This document shows, piece by piece, positions 36,584 through 45,081 of a stretch of DNA of 64,000 nt. The stretch is taken from positions 186,001 through 250,000 of the forward strand of contig NZ_CP111108.1 of NCBI RefSeq assembly GCF_026314295.1, in the 5' to 3' direction. Both the position numbers and the translations under genes were made by a program. The notes below the pieces were generated by a model. That model was not told the DNA's origin, did not search any database, and worked only from the letters and a program-made list of their open reading frames with translations. This DNA is from Caproicibacterium sp. BJN0003. Its GTDB lineage: Bacteria > Bacillota > Clostridia > Oscillospirales > Acutalibacteraceae. Numbering within the stretch: position 1 is the first letter of the stretch; every line of letters starts with the position of its first letter.

Positions 36584-36916
36584 GTGGAGGCAGCTTTAAA
36601 AGATGGAGATATTCTGCAAAATGCGGCCGGTCAGTTTGAAATGCTGGAGGGAATCAATGCACTGTTTCAGCGGGCGGAATTTCATTTAAATGTGAAAAAG
36701 GGAGACTTTTGGTATGCGCCGGAGTTTGGAAGCCGCTTGTTTGAGTTGGATCGTTCAGCTCCGGAAAGCGAAAATATTGCACTTTCTATGGCGGCTGAAG
36801 CACTGCTCCCTATGCCGGAGGCGAAAGTGATCTCAGCAGAAATTTATGAAGATAGGATCTCTTTTATAGTAGAAATCTTTAATGAACGCAGAAAAATCGA
36901 GGTGAAATATTCTTGA
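36584..36916 (+). CDS. gp25-like baseplate wedge protein (XkdS-like)
   Basis: 110 residues from GTG 36584, seven bases after AAGGAG; an upstream ATG (36548) lies inside the previous gene with no ribosome site. The gp25/lysozyme-like wedge pattern is clear: a short N-terminus, EMLEGINALFQRAEFHL, the FEL turn (GSRLFELDR) and AKVISAEI. It joins the baseplate J protein in the wedge and in contractile systems nucleates the sheath. Confidence 0.78.
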   Translation: MEAALKDGDILQNAAGQFEMLEGINALFQRAEFHLNVKKGDFWYAPEFGSRLFELDRSAPESENIALSMAAEALLPMPEAKVISAEIYEDRISFIVEIFNERRKIEVKYS

Positions 36917-37968
36917 TGATTACTTATGAAGACTTAGTGGAAGAAATGAAAAATCTTTATTTTGAAAAATCAGGGACTTTCCCGGATGAAGCTTCTGATT
37001 TAGGAATTCGGTTCCGCGTGCTGGCAGGAGAGTTATATAATCTTTTTGCAGAACTTGATTGGATGAAGAAACAAATGAACTTTACAACTGCAGATGGGGA
37101 AGAACTCGACAAACATGCACTGGCACGCGGATTAACAAGAGCAGAGGGAACGGCGGCTTCTGGCACTTTACAGTTTAAAAGGGGAAAAGCCCTTTGGTTT
37201 GATGTTGCAATTCCAAAAGGAACAATTTGCCAGACACAGGATGGCACCACCTTTGAAACGATAGAACAAGGGATCCTCGGAATTAACCAACTTTCGGTTT
37301 TAGTCAAAGCAAAAGCTCAAAAAGAGGGAATTTCAGGCAACGCAAAAGCGGGAACAATTACCCGCTTTGTTACGGCTGTGCCAGGGATTGAAACGGTTAT
37401 AAATTTGTCTGACTTTTTCGGAGGGAGAGATACGGAATCCGACGAGATGCTGAGACAGAGGATCGAGGATAGTTTTAGCCGAATCAGTACCGGCAGCAAT
37501 GCAGCATTTTATCAAAATAAAGCAATGCAGCATGAAGGAGTCAGGGATGTTTATGTAGTACCAAGAGAAAACGGAGTGGGAACAGTTGGCTTATATCTTG
37601 CTGCAACAGGCGGAGTCCCCTCGGATGCACTTCTTTCGGAAGTGGAGCAGGATCTTCAAAAATCGCGTGAACTCAATGTGACGGTTCTGACTCATCCAAT
37701 TTCTGTTATTTCCCTTGACGTGGAAGCACAGCTTGTATTTGCAGAAGGCGTCGATAAGCAGGCAGCAATCACTCAATGCAAGTCCATAATTCTTGATTTG
37801 TTTGCTTCTTTAAAGATCGGACAGCCGCTTACTTATAGTGCTGTTTATGCTGCTATTTATGGGACTGGAACAGTTACGGATATGACAATTTATTTTTATG
37901 GGACACCAGTCCCAGCCAAAAATAAGCTCCTGATCGCCGGAACAATTACGGTGAAGGAGGAAAGCTAA
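36916..37968 (+). CDS. Baseplate J family protein (XkdT-like)
   Basis: 350 residues; ATG 36916 overlaps the preceding stop by one base. The baseplate-J pattern includes ADGEELDKHALARGLTR near residue 55, GTTFETIEQG, GGRDTESDEMLRQRIEDSF, and a C-terminal domain with GQPLTYSAVYAAIYGT. It is the main wedge component of contractile injection machines and phages. Intact. Confidence 0.9.
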   Translation: MITYEDLVEEMKNLYFEKSGTFPDEASDLGIRFRVLAGELYNLFAELDWMKKQMNFTTADGEELDKHALARGLTRAEGTAASGTLQFKRGKALWFDVAIPKGTICQTQDGTTFETIEQGILGINQLSVLVKAKAQKEGISGNAKAGTITRFVTAVPGIETVINLSDFFGGRDTESDEMLRQRIEDSFSRISTGSNAAFYQNKAMQHEGVRDVYVVPRENGVGTVGLYLAATGGVPSDALLSEVEQDLQKSRELNVTVLTHPISVISLDVEAQLVFAEGVDKQAAITQCKSIILDLFASLKIGQPLTYSAVYAAIYGTGTVTDMTIYFYGTPVPAKNKLLIAGTITVKEES

Positions 37969-37970
37969 AA

Positions 37971-38537
37971 ATGGGCGCATTAGAACGAATGAAAGAACAG
38001 ATGAGAGCGGTTCCGCTTTATCGTTTAGACGGGACTACGACTGTTGACCACGAACTAGAAGCATATGCTGCTGTACTGGATCGATGTGAGCAAGCCCTTT
38101 TGGAGCTTTATCGGGAAAATTTTGCAGCAACCGCAGAGAGTTGGGGGCTGGAGCTTTTTTCAAAAGAACTTAGAACAGCAGATGGAACACTTGTGGAACA
38201 GCAAAGTGCTGCAAAAGTTCTTTTTTCGCTTGACGATGACGATTTTGCAAAGTGTGATATGGAAAAGATTGCACAGGCGGTAGGGCTTTCCTGCAATGTA
38301 GAAGAGTATCCAAAAGAAAGTGTGGTTCGTTTTGTCCTTTTGGGAGAACCGCGGAATCTGACTCGTTCCATCCGAATTTTAAGGCGCTTTTTTCCGGTTC
38401 ATTTGATTGGTTTGGTTGATCATCGAAAAGAAACTTGGAAAGCTTTAGATGATCGAAATCTTACGTGGTCCGATTTGGACAAAAGAGGACTTTCATGGAA
38501 CCAAATGGATGGGACAGATGATGTGATTGAAATTTAA
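37971..38537 (+). CDS. Phage tail protein I / YmfQ-like protein (XkdU-like)
   Basis: 188 residues, two bases after baseplate J. N-terminal helical region (ELEAYAAVLDRCEQALLELYRE), a central part like YmfQ (DUF2313), and a C-terminal pair of short WKALDDRNLTWSDLDKRG-like units ending in WNQMDG. It usually connects the wedge to the tail fibre, whose gene follows. Confidence 0.72.
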   Translation: MGALERMKEQMRAVPLYRLDGTTTVDHELEAYAAVLDRCEQALLELYRENFAATAESWGLELFSKELRTADGTLVEQQSAAKVLFSLDDDDFAKCDMEKIAQAVGLSCNVEEYPKESVVRFVLLGEPRNLTRSIRILRRFFPVHLIGLVDHRKETWKALDDRNLTWSDLDKRGLSWNQMDGTDDVIEI

Positions 38538-38552
38538 AGGGGGAAAATAAAT

Positions 38553-39008
38553 TTGTCAAATCAAAATAAAACTTCTCTTGGACTGCATGACTGGAAAGCG
38601 GATGATAAGCCTGTTCGTTTGGATTTTGCACAAGATAATCAGTTGCTTGACAGTCTCTTGACCGCACATTTTAATGATAATAGTCGTCATAAAAATGCAA
38701 ATGATCCAGTGCCGATGACAATCAATTCCTATGTGGGAGATGGTAAGGCACAGCAGGTAATCTCATTGCCGTTTGCAGCAAGACTGGTCCTTGTTTATTG
38801 CGAGCATTTATCTGCAGTTAGAGTGCGTACCGGCGGAGAGTTAGGGGCTTATTGTGCATTTGCGGTTCCATCGGAAGGCGCGATGGCAGGATTGTCCCTT
38901 GATGGGACCAGCCTTACCGTGATGCAGGATTCCGATACAAGCACTGCGAAGGTTCACAATTCTTTTAACGAATCAAATATAGAATATGAATACATAGCTT
39001 TTCGATGA
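38553..39008 (+). CDS. Tail-fibre-like or receptor-binding protein (short)
   Basis: 151 residues from TTG 38553, about ten bases after AAAGGGGG. The N-terminus (LGLHDWKADDKPVRLDFAQDN) is the kind of attachment segment found at the start of XkdV-type fibres. The remaining 110 residues form a single beta-rich domain. It is far shorter than typical fibres and carries no chaperone gene. Last gene of the cassette; hflX follows with its own promoter. Confidence 0.55.
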   Translation: MSNQNKTSLGLHDWKADDKPVRLDFAQDNQLLDSLLTAHFNDNSRHKNANDPVPMTINSYVGDGKAQQVISLPFAARLVLVYCEHLSAVRVRTGGELGAYCAFAVPSEGAMAGLSLDGTSLTVMQDSDTSTAKVHNSFNESNIEYEYIAFR

Positions 39009-39009
39009 T

Positions 39010-39038
39010 TTGCAATACTAAAATAATTGCAGTAAAAT
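39010..39038 (+). promoter_or_regulatory. hflX promoter
   Basis: TTGCAA (39010-39015), 17-base spacer, TAAAAT (39033-39038), starting just after the phage cassette. It shows that hflX need not depend on the cassette. Confidence 0.65.
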
Positions 39039-39072
39039 AGGAAATAAAAAATTGCGCAGTCGGAGGGTTCTT

Positions 39073-40335
39073 ATGCTGGAAAATGAAGAAAAAAAGGTAA
39101 AAGTAATTCTGGTGGAAGTTGATACCGGGGAATATGATGTGGAATCTTCTCTTGCGGAACTGTATGAATTAGTATACAGCGCAGGCGCGGAACCTTTTGG
39201 CACAATTACGCAAAAACGTCCTGCACCAGATCCGGCAAGCTGTGTTGGTTCGGGAATGCTGCAGCAGATTGCTGATTTTTGCGCGGTTCATGAAATTGAT
39301 CTGGTTGTATTTGACCGGGATCTTTCTCCGACTCAAATTCGGAATGTGGAAGAGGCGACAAAGGTTCGGGTAATTGACCGAACTATGCTAATTCTCGATA
39401 TTTTCGCGAGCCGTGCAAGATCCAGTGAAGGAAAATTACAGGTGGAACTGGCACAGCTTCGCTATCTTTTGCCTCGCCTTTCCGGCAGAGGAAAAGAGCT
39501 TTCTCGGTTGGGCGGCGGAATCGGAACTCGTGGACCCGGTGAAACGAAGCTGGAAACAGACAGACGTCATATCCGTGCACGAATTGAAAATCTCAAGGCA
39601 CAGCTGGAAGATGTAGAAAAACACCGGGCACAAATTGACCGCCGTCGTAAAAAAGAGGGCGTGATCACGGTTGCACTAGTTGGCTATACAAATGCCGGAA
39701 AGAGTACTTTGATGAATGCTCTGACTAATGCCGGCGTACTTGCAGAAGACATGCTTTTTGCAACACTGGACCCGACCGCCCGTGCCTTAAAGCTTCCCAA
39801 TGGAGTTACAGTTATGCTGATCGATACGGTTGGTTTTATTCGAAGACTGCCGCATCATCTGGTGCAGGCATTTCATTCTACACTGGAACAAGCGGTTCAG
39901 GCCGATATTATTTTAAATGTTTGTGATGCCTCCAGCCCGGAAGCACAGACCCATTTGAAAGTGACTCAAGAGATTTTAACGCAGCTTGGCTGTCGGAATC
40001 GTCCAGTGATATCGGTCCTTAATCAATGTGATAAGGTACCGGAGCTTTCCGAGATCCCAATGATTGGGAATGCGGTGCGAATTAGTGCCAAGACTGGTGC
40101 AGGTTTGGATTCCCTTTTGAAAGCGATCGAACAGAATCTGCCGGTGAATGTCAGAAAAGTTTCTTTGCTTTTACCTTTTGACAAGGCTGGTTTGGCAGCA
40201 AAAATTCGAAAAGAAGCAACTTTGCTTTCAGAAAGCTATGTAGAAGATGGCCTTTGTATTTCTGCTGTGGTAGGAGAGGAACTTTATAATCTTTTAAAAG
40301 AATATGAAGTTAAAGATCCTCAGGAACAACCATAA
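39073..40335 (+). CDS. hflX: Ribosome-associated GTPase HflX
   Basis: 420 residues from ATG 39073, five bases after GGAGGG. An N-terminal HflX domain (SRLGGGIGTRGPGETKLE) and a G domain with G1 GYTNAGKST, G3 DTVGF and G4 NQCD. HflX splits or rescues stalled ribosomes under stress, using GTP. Full length and intact. A long coiled-coil lies between the two domains (ARIENLKAQLEDVEKHRAQ). Confidence 0.96.
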   Translation: MLENEEKKVKVILVEVDTGEYDVESSLAELYELVYSAGAEPFGTITQKRPAPDPASCVGSGMLQQIADFCAVHEIDLVVFDRDLSPTQIRNVEEATKVRVIDRTMLILDIFASRARSSEGKLQVELAQLRYLLPRLSGRGKELSRLGGGIGTRGPGETKLETDRRHIRARIENLKAQLEDVEKHRAQIDRRRKKEGVITVALVGYTNAGKSTLMNALTNAGVLAEDMLFATLDPTARALKLPNGVTVMLIDTVGFIRRLPHHLVQAFHSTLEQAVQADIILNVCDASSPEAQTHLKVTQEILTQLGCRNRPVISVLNQCDKVPELSEIPMIGNAVRISAKTGAGLDSLLKAIEQNLPVNVRKVSLLLPFDKAGLAAKIRKEATLLSESYVEDGLCISAVVGEELYNLLKEYEVKDPQEQP

Positions 40336-40400
40336 TTATAAACAGTGGCTTTAGCCTTTTTATCCGGCAGTAAGATCACTCTATTTCCTATTTAACATGA

Positions 40401-40447
40401 CGAATGCCCCAATCGTAGTTTTATTGCTACGATTGGGGCATTTTTTG
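40401..40447. terminator. Bidirectional terminator after hflX
   Basis: AATGCCCCAATCGTAG (40403-40418) and CTACGATTGGGGCATT (40427-40442) form a perfect 16-base stem ending in Ts. Confidence 0.93.
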
Positions 40448-40494
40448 CTTGCTTAGCTTTTTAGAGCCGGTTTCAAATTTAAAAGCGAAAATTT

Positions 40495-40995
40495 TTAGTC
40501 ATTAGAAAAAACACGTACAATTTCGCCTACAAACATATTGTGGTAATCTTTGTTTGGGTACCAGCGCTCGTCAAGTGACTGATCAAGCAGATATTTTGGT
40601 TCCAGAGGCTGGCGATAAAGCTTTTTGCAAATAAAGGTGAGCGAAGCTTCTTTAAAAATCGGTGCCTCTTTAAATTCTGCCAGATGCAGACCTGCTTCGG
40701 TAATCTTCTGATTTTCTCCGCCGGAGTGACTTCCACAGTAGTTAAGTGCGTCACGATAGCCGTCTTTTAAAAAGGTGATAGAAAAATAATCTTCTTGGTC
40801 AATGAACTTTAATGTGTGACGCTGTGGCCGAATAAAGGAAAATACCACATCTTTTCCCCAAAGTACACCAACACCGCCCCAGGAGGCTGTTAAAGTGCTG
40901 CAGGATTCCGGAGTGCCGGCAGAAACCAGCATCCAGTCCTTTGCGATTTTGTTAAAAGGCGAGAATTCAAATTTGTCCAAAGAAATTTCTTTCAT
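40495..40995 (-). CDS. Flavin reductase-like FMN-binding protein
   Basis: 166 residues from ATG 40995, nine bases after GGAGG. Split-barrel flavin-reductase family: MLVSAGTPESCSTLTASWGGVGVLW, then SFIRPQRHT and FSITFL, matching the FMN phosphate-binding pattern. The family reduces flavins or acts as a flavoprotein of unknown partner. It stands alone with promoter TATAAT on the minus strand near 41047, convergent to hflX. No substrate can be given. Confidence 0.85.
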   Translation of the reverse strand: MKEISLDKFEFSPFNKIAKDWMLVSAGTPESCSTLTASWGGVGVLWGKDVVFSFIRPQRHTLKFIDQEDYFSITFLKDGYRDALNYCGSHSGGENQKITEAGLHLAEFKEAPIFKEASLTFICKKLYRQPLEPKYLLDQSLDERWYPNKDYHNMFVGEIVRVFSND

Positions 40996-41157
40996 AGCAG
41001 ATAACCTCCAATCATCTGTAAACATACATTTTATTTGATTTATTATACCATATTGCGTAAACTTTGAAAACTCATTATTCCGATAAAATCACGTTTTTAG
41101 AGGGATTGCACATCCTTTGTCAGGTTATTTTTATACAAAACTGTGAAAACTGTGGAA

Positions 41158-41209
41158 TATGAATATTTATGCAATAAATCCTTGATTTTATGAATAATAA
41201 GTGTATAAT
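41158..41209 (+). promoter_or_regulatory. argG promoter with ARG-box-like operators
   Basis: TTGATT (41182-41187), 16-base spacer, TATAAT (41204-41209). Just upstream, 41158-41175 reads TATGAATATTTATGCAAT, one mismatch from the ArgR consensus TNTGAAT-WWWW-ATTCANW. A weaker copy, TATGAATAATAAGTGTAT, lies between -35 and -10. This fits arginine-dependent repression by ArgR/AhrC, whose gene is not in the window. Confidence 0.65.
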
Positions 41210-41243
41210 AAGAGCCACAAAGAAAAACAACGGAGGCTTTATC

Positions 41244-42491
41244 ATGGATAAGAAAAATATTAAAAAAGTGGTTCTAGCTTATTCAGGAGGCTTAGATACC
41301 TCTATTATTATTCCCTGGCTGAAAGAAAATTATAACAACTGTGAGGTCGTTGCAGTTGCAGCAGATGTTGGACAGGGAATGGGCGAACTGAATGGCCTGG
41401 AGGAAAAAGCAAAGAAGACGGGTGCTTCCAAACTTTATATTGCCGACCTTAAAAAACAGTTTGTTGAGGATTATATCTGGCCGACACTTAAGGCAGATGC
41501 CGTGTATGAAAATAAATATCTTTTAGGAACCAGTTTTGCCCGTCCGCTGATTGCAAAGCGTTTGGTGGAAATTGCAGAGGCCGAGGGCGCCGACGCAATC
41601 TGTCATGGCTGTACCGGCAAGGGCAATGATCAGGTCCGTTTTGAACTTTCCATCAAAGCCTTTGCTCCTAATATGCCGATCATTGCTCCGTGGCGTGAAT
41701 GGAACTTAAAATCCCGTGATGAAGAAATTACTTATGCAGAATCCCATAATATTCCGCTTAAGATTACACGGGAAACCAATTATTCGAAAGATAAAAATCT
41801 GTGGCATCTTTCTCATGAAGGACTCGACCTGGAAGACCCTGCAAATGAGCCGCAGTACAATAAACCCGGATTCTTGGAATTGGGGATTTCACCGGAAATG
41901 GCACCGGACAAAGCCACTTATGTGACGATCCATTTTGAAAAAGGCGTTCCCACTACACTGGATGGTCAAAAACTCTGTGCGGTCGATTTGCTCAGCAAGC
42001 TCAATGAACTGGGCGGCAAAAACGGAATCGGCATCGCCGATATCGTAGAGAATCGGCTGGTCGGTATGAAGAGCCGCGGCGTTTATGAAACTCCCGGTGG
42101 AACGATTCTTTATCATGCACATAACAAATTGGAAGAAATCTGCCTCGATAAAGATACTTATCATTATAAGCAGGGTATCGGTGATAAAATGGCGGAATTG
42201 GTCTATGACGGCAAATGGTTTACTCCTTTGCGGGAGGCAATCAGCGCATTCGTAGACAGTACGCAGGAGCATGTAACGGGCGATGTGAAGCTGAAGCTCT
42301 ATAAGGGAAATGTGATTGACGCCGGCGTTAAGAGCCCCTACAGCCTTTATGATGAAGAAATCGCAACCTTCAGTGAAGACGAAGTATATGATCAGGCAGA
42401 AGCCAAAGGATTTATTGATCTGTTTGGATTGCCGATTAAGGTGCAGGCACTTAAAAATTTAAATCATCAGGTGATTTCCTCTAAAAAATGA
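41244..42491 (+). CDS. argG: Argininosuccinate synthase
   Basis: 415 residues from ATG 41244, with CGGAGG upstream. ATP-binding loop AYSGGLDTS (12-20) and [14 protein letters not shown] are diagnostic. It condenses citrulline and aspartate with ATP. First gene of the arginine operon. It is followed by a short hairpin region (GGGCG/CGCCC at 42552-42571 with Ts) before argH, which may cause partial termination. Confidence 0.97.
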   Translation: MDKKNIKKVVLAYSGGLDTSIIIPWLKENYNNCEVVAVAADVGQGMGELNGLEEKAKKTGASKLYIADLKKQFVEDYIWPTLKADAVYENKYLLGTSFARPLIAKRLVEIAEAEGADAICHGCTGKGNDQVRFELSIKAFAPNMPIIAPWREWNLKSRDEEITYAESHNIPLKITRETNYSKDKNLWHLSHEGLDLEDPANEPQYNKPGFLELGISPEMAPDKATYVTIHFEKGVPTTLDGQKLCAVDLLSKLNELGGKNGIGIADIVENRLVGMKSRGVYETPGGTILYHAHNKLEEICLDKDTYHYKQGIGDKMAELVYDGKWFTPLREAISAFVDSTQEHVTGDVKLKLYKGNVIDAGVKSPYSLYDEEIATFSEDEVYDQAEAKGFIDLFGLPIKVQALKNLNHQVISSKK

Positions 42492-42549
42492 GGAATCCCG
42501 GAAGAGGATCGGAACGTAAAGTTCCGTCCGGTCTTTAAGACTTGGAAGG

Positions 42550-42576
42550 GCGGGCAAAGGTTCGCCCTTTTGCTTA
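42550..42576 (+). terminator. Possible attenuator between argG and argH
   Basis: GGGCGggcaaaggttCGCCC followed by TTTTGCTT, in a 118-base gap. A short GGAAC/GTTCC hairpin lies just upstream at 42510-42525. The stem is only five to six bases, so read-through is expected. Confidence 0.45.
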
Positions 42577-42609
42577 TTTTAAAGGAAAACAGACAACCGG
42601 AGGAGTTTT

Positions 42610-43977
42610 ATGAAACTTTGGGAAAATAAATTTCATAAGGGCCTGGACGAAAGGACAAATGATTTTAATTCCTCTATTTCGTTCGATAGCCGTATGGTAC
42701 AGGAAGATATCGAGGGAAGTATCGCTCATGCAACGATGCTTGGAAAAATCGGGATTCTTAAAAAAGAAGAAGCCGAAGAGATTTGTGCAGAGCTAAAGAA
42801 AATTGCAGAAGAAGTAAAGAGCGGCACACTTTCGATCGATCCCACTTGTGAAGATATTCATACTTTTGTAGAGGGAGAATTGACGAACCGCTTGGGGGAT
42901 GCCGGAAAACGGCTCCATACCGCGAGAAGCCGAAACGATCAGGTTGCGCTGGATATTCGGCTTTATCTAAGAAATCAGTGCGATTCTCTGGAGGAAGAGA
43001 TAAAAGAGCTTGTCAAAACCCTTGGAGAGCTTGCACTCAAATATAAAGATGTCGTTATGCCGGGCTATACGCATCTTCAGAGGGCACAGCCAATCGTTTT
43101 TGGGCATCATCTTCTTGCCTATGCTGAAATGTTTCTGAGAGATATTGATAGAATAAAGGATACCAGACGACGCATGAATGTTTGTCCGTTAGGTTCCGGA
43201 GCTCTCGCGGGAACAACATATCCGCTGGATAGAAATTTGACGGCTTCGCTGTTGAAATTTGATGCACCGACACATAATAGTCTAGACGGCGTTTCCGATC
43301 GGGATTTTTGTTTGGAACTGCTTTCTGATATTTCGATCTGTATGGTTCATCTTTCCCGCTTTTCAGAAGAGATTATCCTCTGGTGTAGTTGGGAATTTAA
43401 GTTTATTGAGCTGGATGACGCATTTTCCACCGGTAGCAGCATTATGCCGCAGAAGAAAAACCCAGATATTGCCGAATTGATCCGCGGAAAAGCCGGAAGA
43501 GTGATTGGAGATCTGACAGGACTTTTGGCTACTATGAAAGGTCTTCCGCTCGCTTATAATAAGGATATGCAGGAAGATAAAGAGCCGGTCTTTGATGCCT
43601 GTGATACCCTGCATATGTGCCTTACCACTTTTATTCCGATGATTAAGACCATGCGCGTTTTGCCGCAGAATATGCGCAAAGCTGCCGCCGGTGGATTTAT
43701 CAATGCCACTGATGCTGCCGATTATCTGGTAGAAAAGGGAATGCCTTTCCGGGACGCCTATCGGGTTGTCGGAGAATTGGTCGGCGAGTGTGTAGAAAAG
43801 GGAACTACACTGGAAGCACTGCCTTTAAAAAATTATCAGGCACATTCTGAACTCTTTGATGAAGGAATCTATGATGCCATCAGCCTCGAAAAGTGTGTAA
43901 ACGGCAGAACAGTTTTAGGCGGACCTGCTCCGCAAAATGTCGAAAAAGAAGCAAAACGTATCTTAGCAATGGTATAA
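42610..43977 (+). CDS. argH: Argininosuccinate lyase
   Basis: 455 residues, usual length. The fumarase-superfamily signature GSSIMPQKKNP spans 275-285, and TARSRNDQV lies near 103. It splits argininosuccinate to arginine and fumarate. RBS CGGAGG lies eight bases upstream. Confidence 0.97.
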   Translation: MKLWENKFHKGLDERTNDFNSSISFDSRMVQEDIEGSIAHATMLGKIGILKKEEAEEICAELKKIAEEVKSGTLSIDPTCEDIHTFVEGELTNRLGDAGKRLHTARSRNDQVALDIRLYLRNQCDSLEEEIKELVKTLGELALKYKDVVMPGYTHLQRAQPIVFGHHLLAYAEMFLRDIDRIKDTRRRMNVCPLGSGALAGTTYPLDRNLTASLLKFDAPTHNSLDGVSDRDFCLELLSDISICMVHLSRFSEEIILWCSWEFKFIELDDAFSTGSSIMPQKKNPDIAELIRGKAGRVIGDLTGLLATMKGLPLAYNKDMQEDKEPVFDACDTLHMCLTTFIPMIKTMRVLPQNMRKAAAGGFINATDAADYLVEKGMPFRDAYRVVGELVGECVEKGTTLEALPLKNYQAHSELFDEGIYDAISLEKCVNGRTVLGGPAPQNVEKEAKRILAMV

Positions 43978-44027
43978 ATAAAAAAACAGCTTTTTTGGAG
44001 CGCGCATAAAAAAGGGGGAACCAATCG

Positions 44028-45068
44028 ATGAAATCTATTAAAGTCGGCGTCGTCGGCGCCACCGGATATGCAGGTGCGGAATTGTGCCGCATTCTTGCAA
44101 ATCACCCGCAGGCATCTCTTAAAGCCATCAGCAGTGTGAGTTTTGAAGGAAAAGCACTGAGCGAAGTATACCCTTCCTATTATGGCTTGTGCGATATGAT
44201 TTGCGGTAACCAGCAACAGGTTGTGGAAAAAAGTGATGTGATTTTTGCCGCTTTGCCGCATGGACTTTCACAGGCGCTGGGAAAAGAGTGTTGGGATCAG
44301 AATAAAGTCTTTATTGATCTTGGCGCAGATTTTCGATTGGAAAAAGCGGAAGATTACGAGCTTTGGTATAAGAATACGTTCCAGTATCCAGAGCTCCACA
44401 AAGAGGCGGTTTATGGACTGCCGGAACTTTTCCGCGAGGAAATCAAGGGAAAGCACCTGATCGCAAACCCCGGTTGCTATACTACGGCCGTGCCTCTGGC
44501 ACTTGTTCCGGCATTAAAGGCAGGATTGATTGAGCAGGACGGAATCATTGCCGACTGCAAATCCGGGGTGACCGGAGCGGGGCGGAACAGTACACAGGAT
44601 ACCCATTATCCGGAACTCAACGAAGGCATGCATGCCTATAAGGTCGCTGCGCACCGTCATACACCGGAGATTGAACAGAGCCTTTCTAAAATTACGGGAA
44701 ACTCAATGAAAGTGCTGTTTGTTCCGCATCTTCTGCCGGTTAACCGCGGAATCCTTGCAACTTGCTATGCAAAGCTAAAAAATGGCACAACGCTTTCACA
44801 GCTTCAAGAGGTTTATGAGCAAGCCTATCAGAATGAATATTTTATTCGTCTTTTGCCGAAGGGAAAAGAAGCGGATATTCATAATGTGCGGTATTCTAAT
44901 TTTTGTGATATTTCTCTTCATATTGATCCGCGTACCAATACGTTTATCGCGGTCAGCGCGCTTGATAACATGGTAAAAGGAGCGGCGGGTCAGGCAATTC
45001 AAAATATGAATCTGGCATTCGGACTAGACGAAACAGAGGGTCTTACCGCATGGCCCCCGGCATTTTAA
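44028..45068 (+). CDS. argC: N-acetyl-gamma-glutamyl-phosphate reductase
   Basis: 346 residues. Rossmann start VGVVGATGYAGAELCRIL, catalytic C150 in NPGCYTT, and a HRHTPEIEQ motif for substrate binding. It reduces N-acetylglutamyl-phosphate with NADPH. RBS AAGGGGG lies upstream; 14 bases separate it from argJ. Confidence 0.97.
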   Translation: MKSIKVGVVGATGYAGAELCRILANHPQASLKAISSVSFEGKALSEVYPSYYGLCDMICGNQQQVVEKSDVIFAALPHGLSQALGKECWDQNKVFIDLGADFRLEKAEDYELWYKNTFQYPELHKEAVYGLPELFREEIKGKHLIANPGCYTTAVPLALVPALKAGLIEQDGIIADCKSGVTGAGRNSTQDTHYPELNEGMHAYKVAAHRHTPEIEQSLSKITGNSMKVLFVPHLLPVNRGILATCYAKLKNGTTLSQLQEVYEQAYQNEYFIRLLPKGKEADIHNVRYSNFCDISLHIDPRTNTFIAVSALDNMVKGAAGQAIQNMNLAFGLDETEGLTAWPPAF

Positions 45069-45081
45069 GGAGGGCAAATCC

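Noticed and set aside
29007-39072. att sites flanking the phage cassette
   Set aside because: I compared both edges by eye and found no shared direct repeat, tRNA end or integrase. The cassette looks fixed, not mobile.
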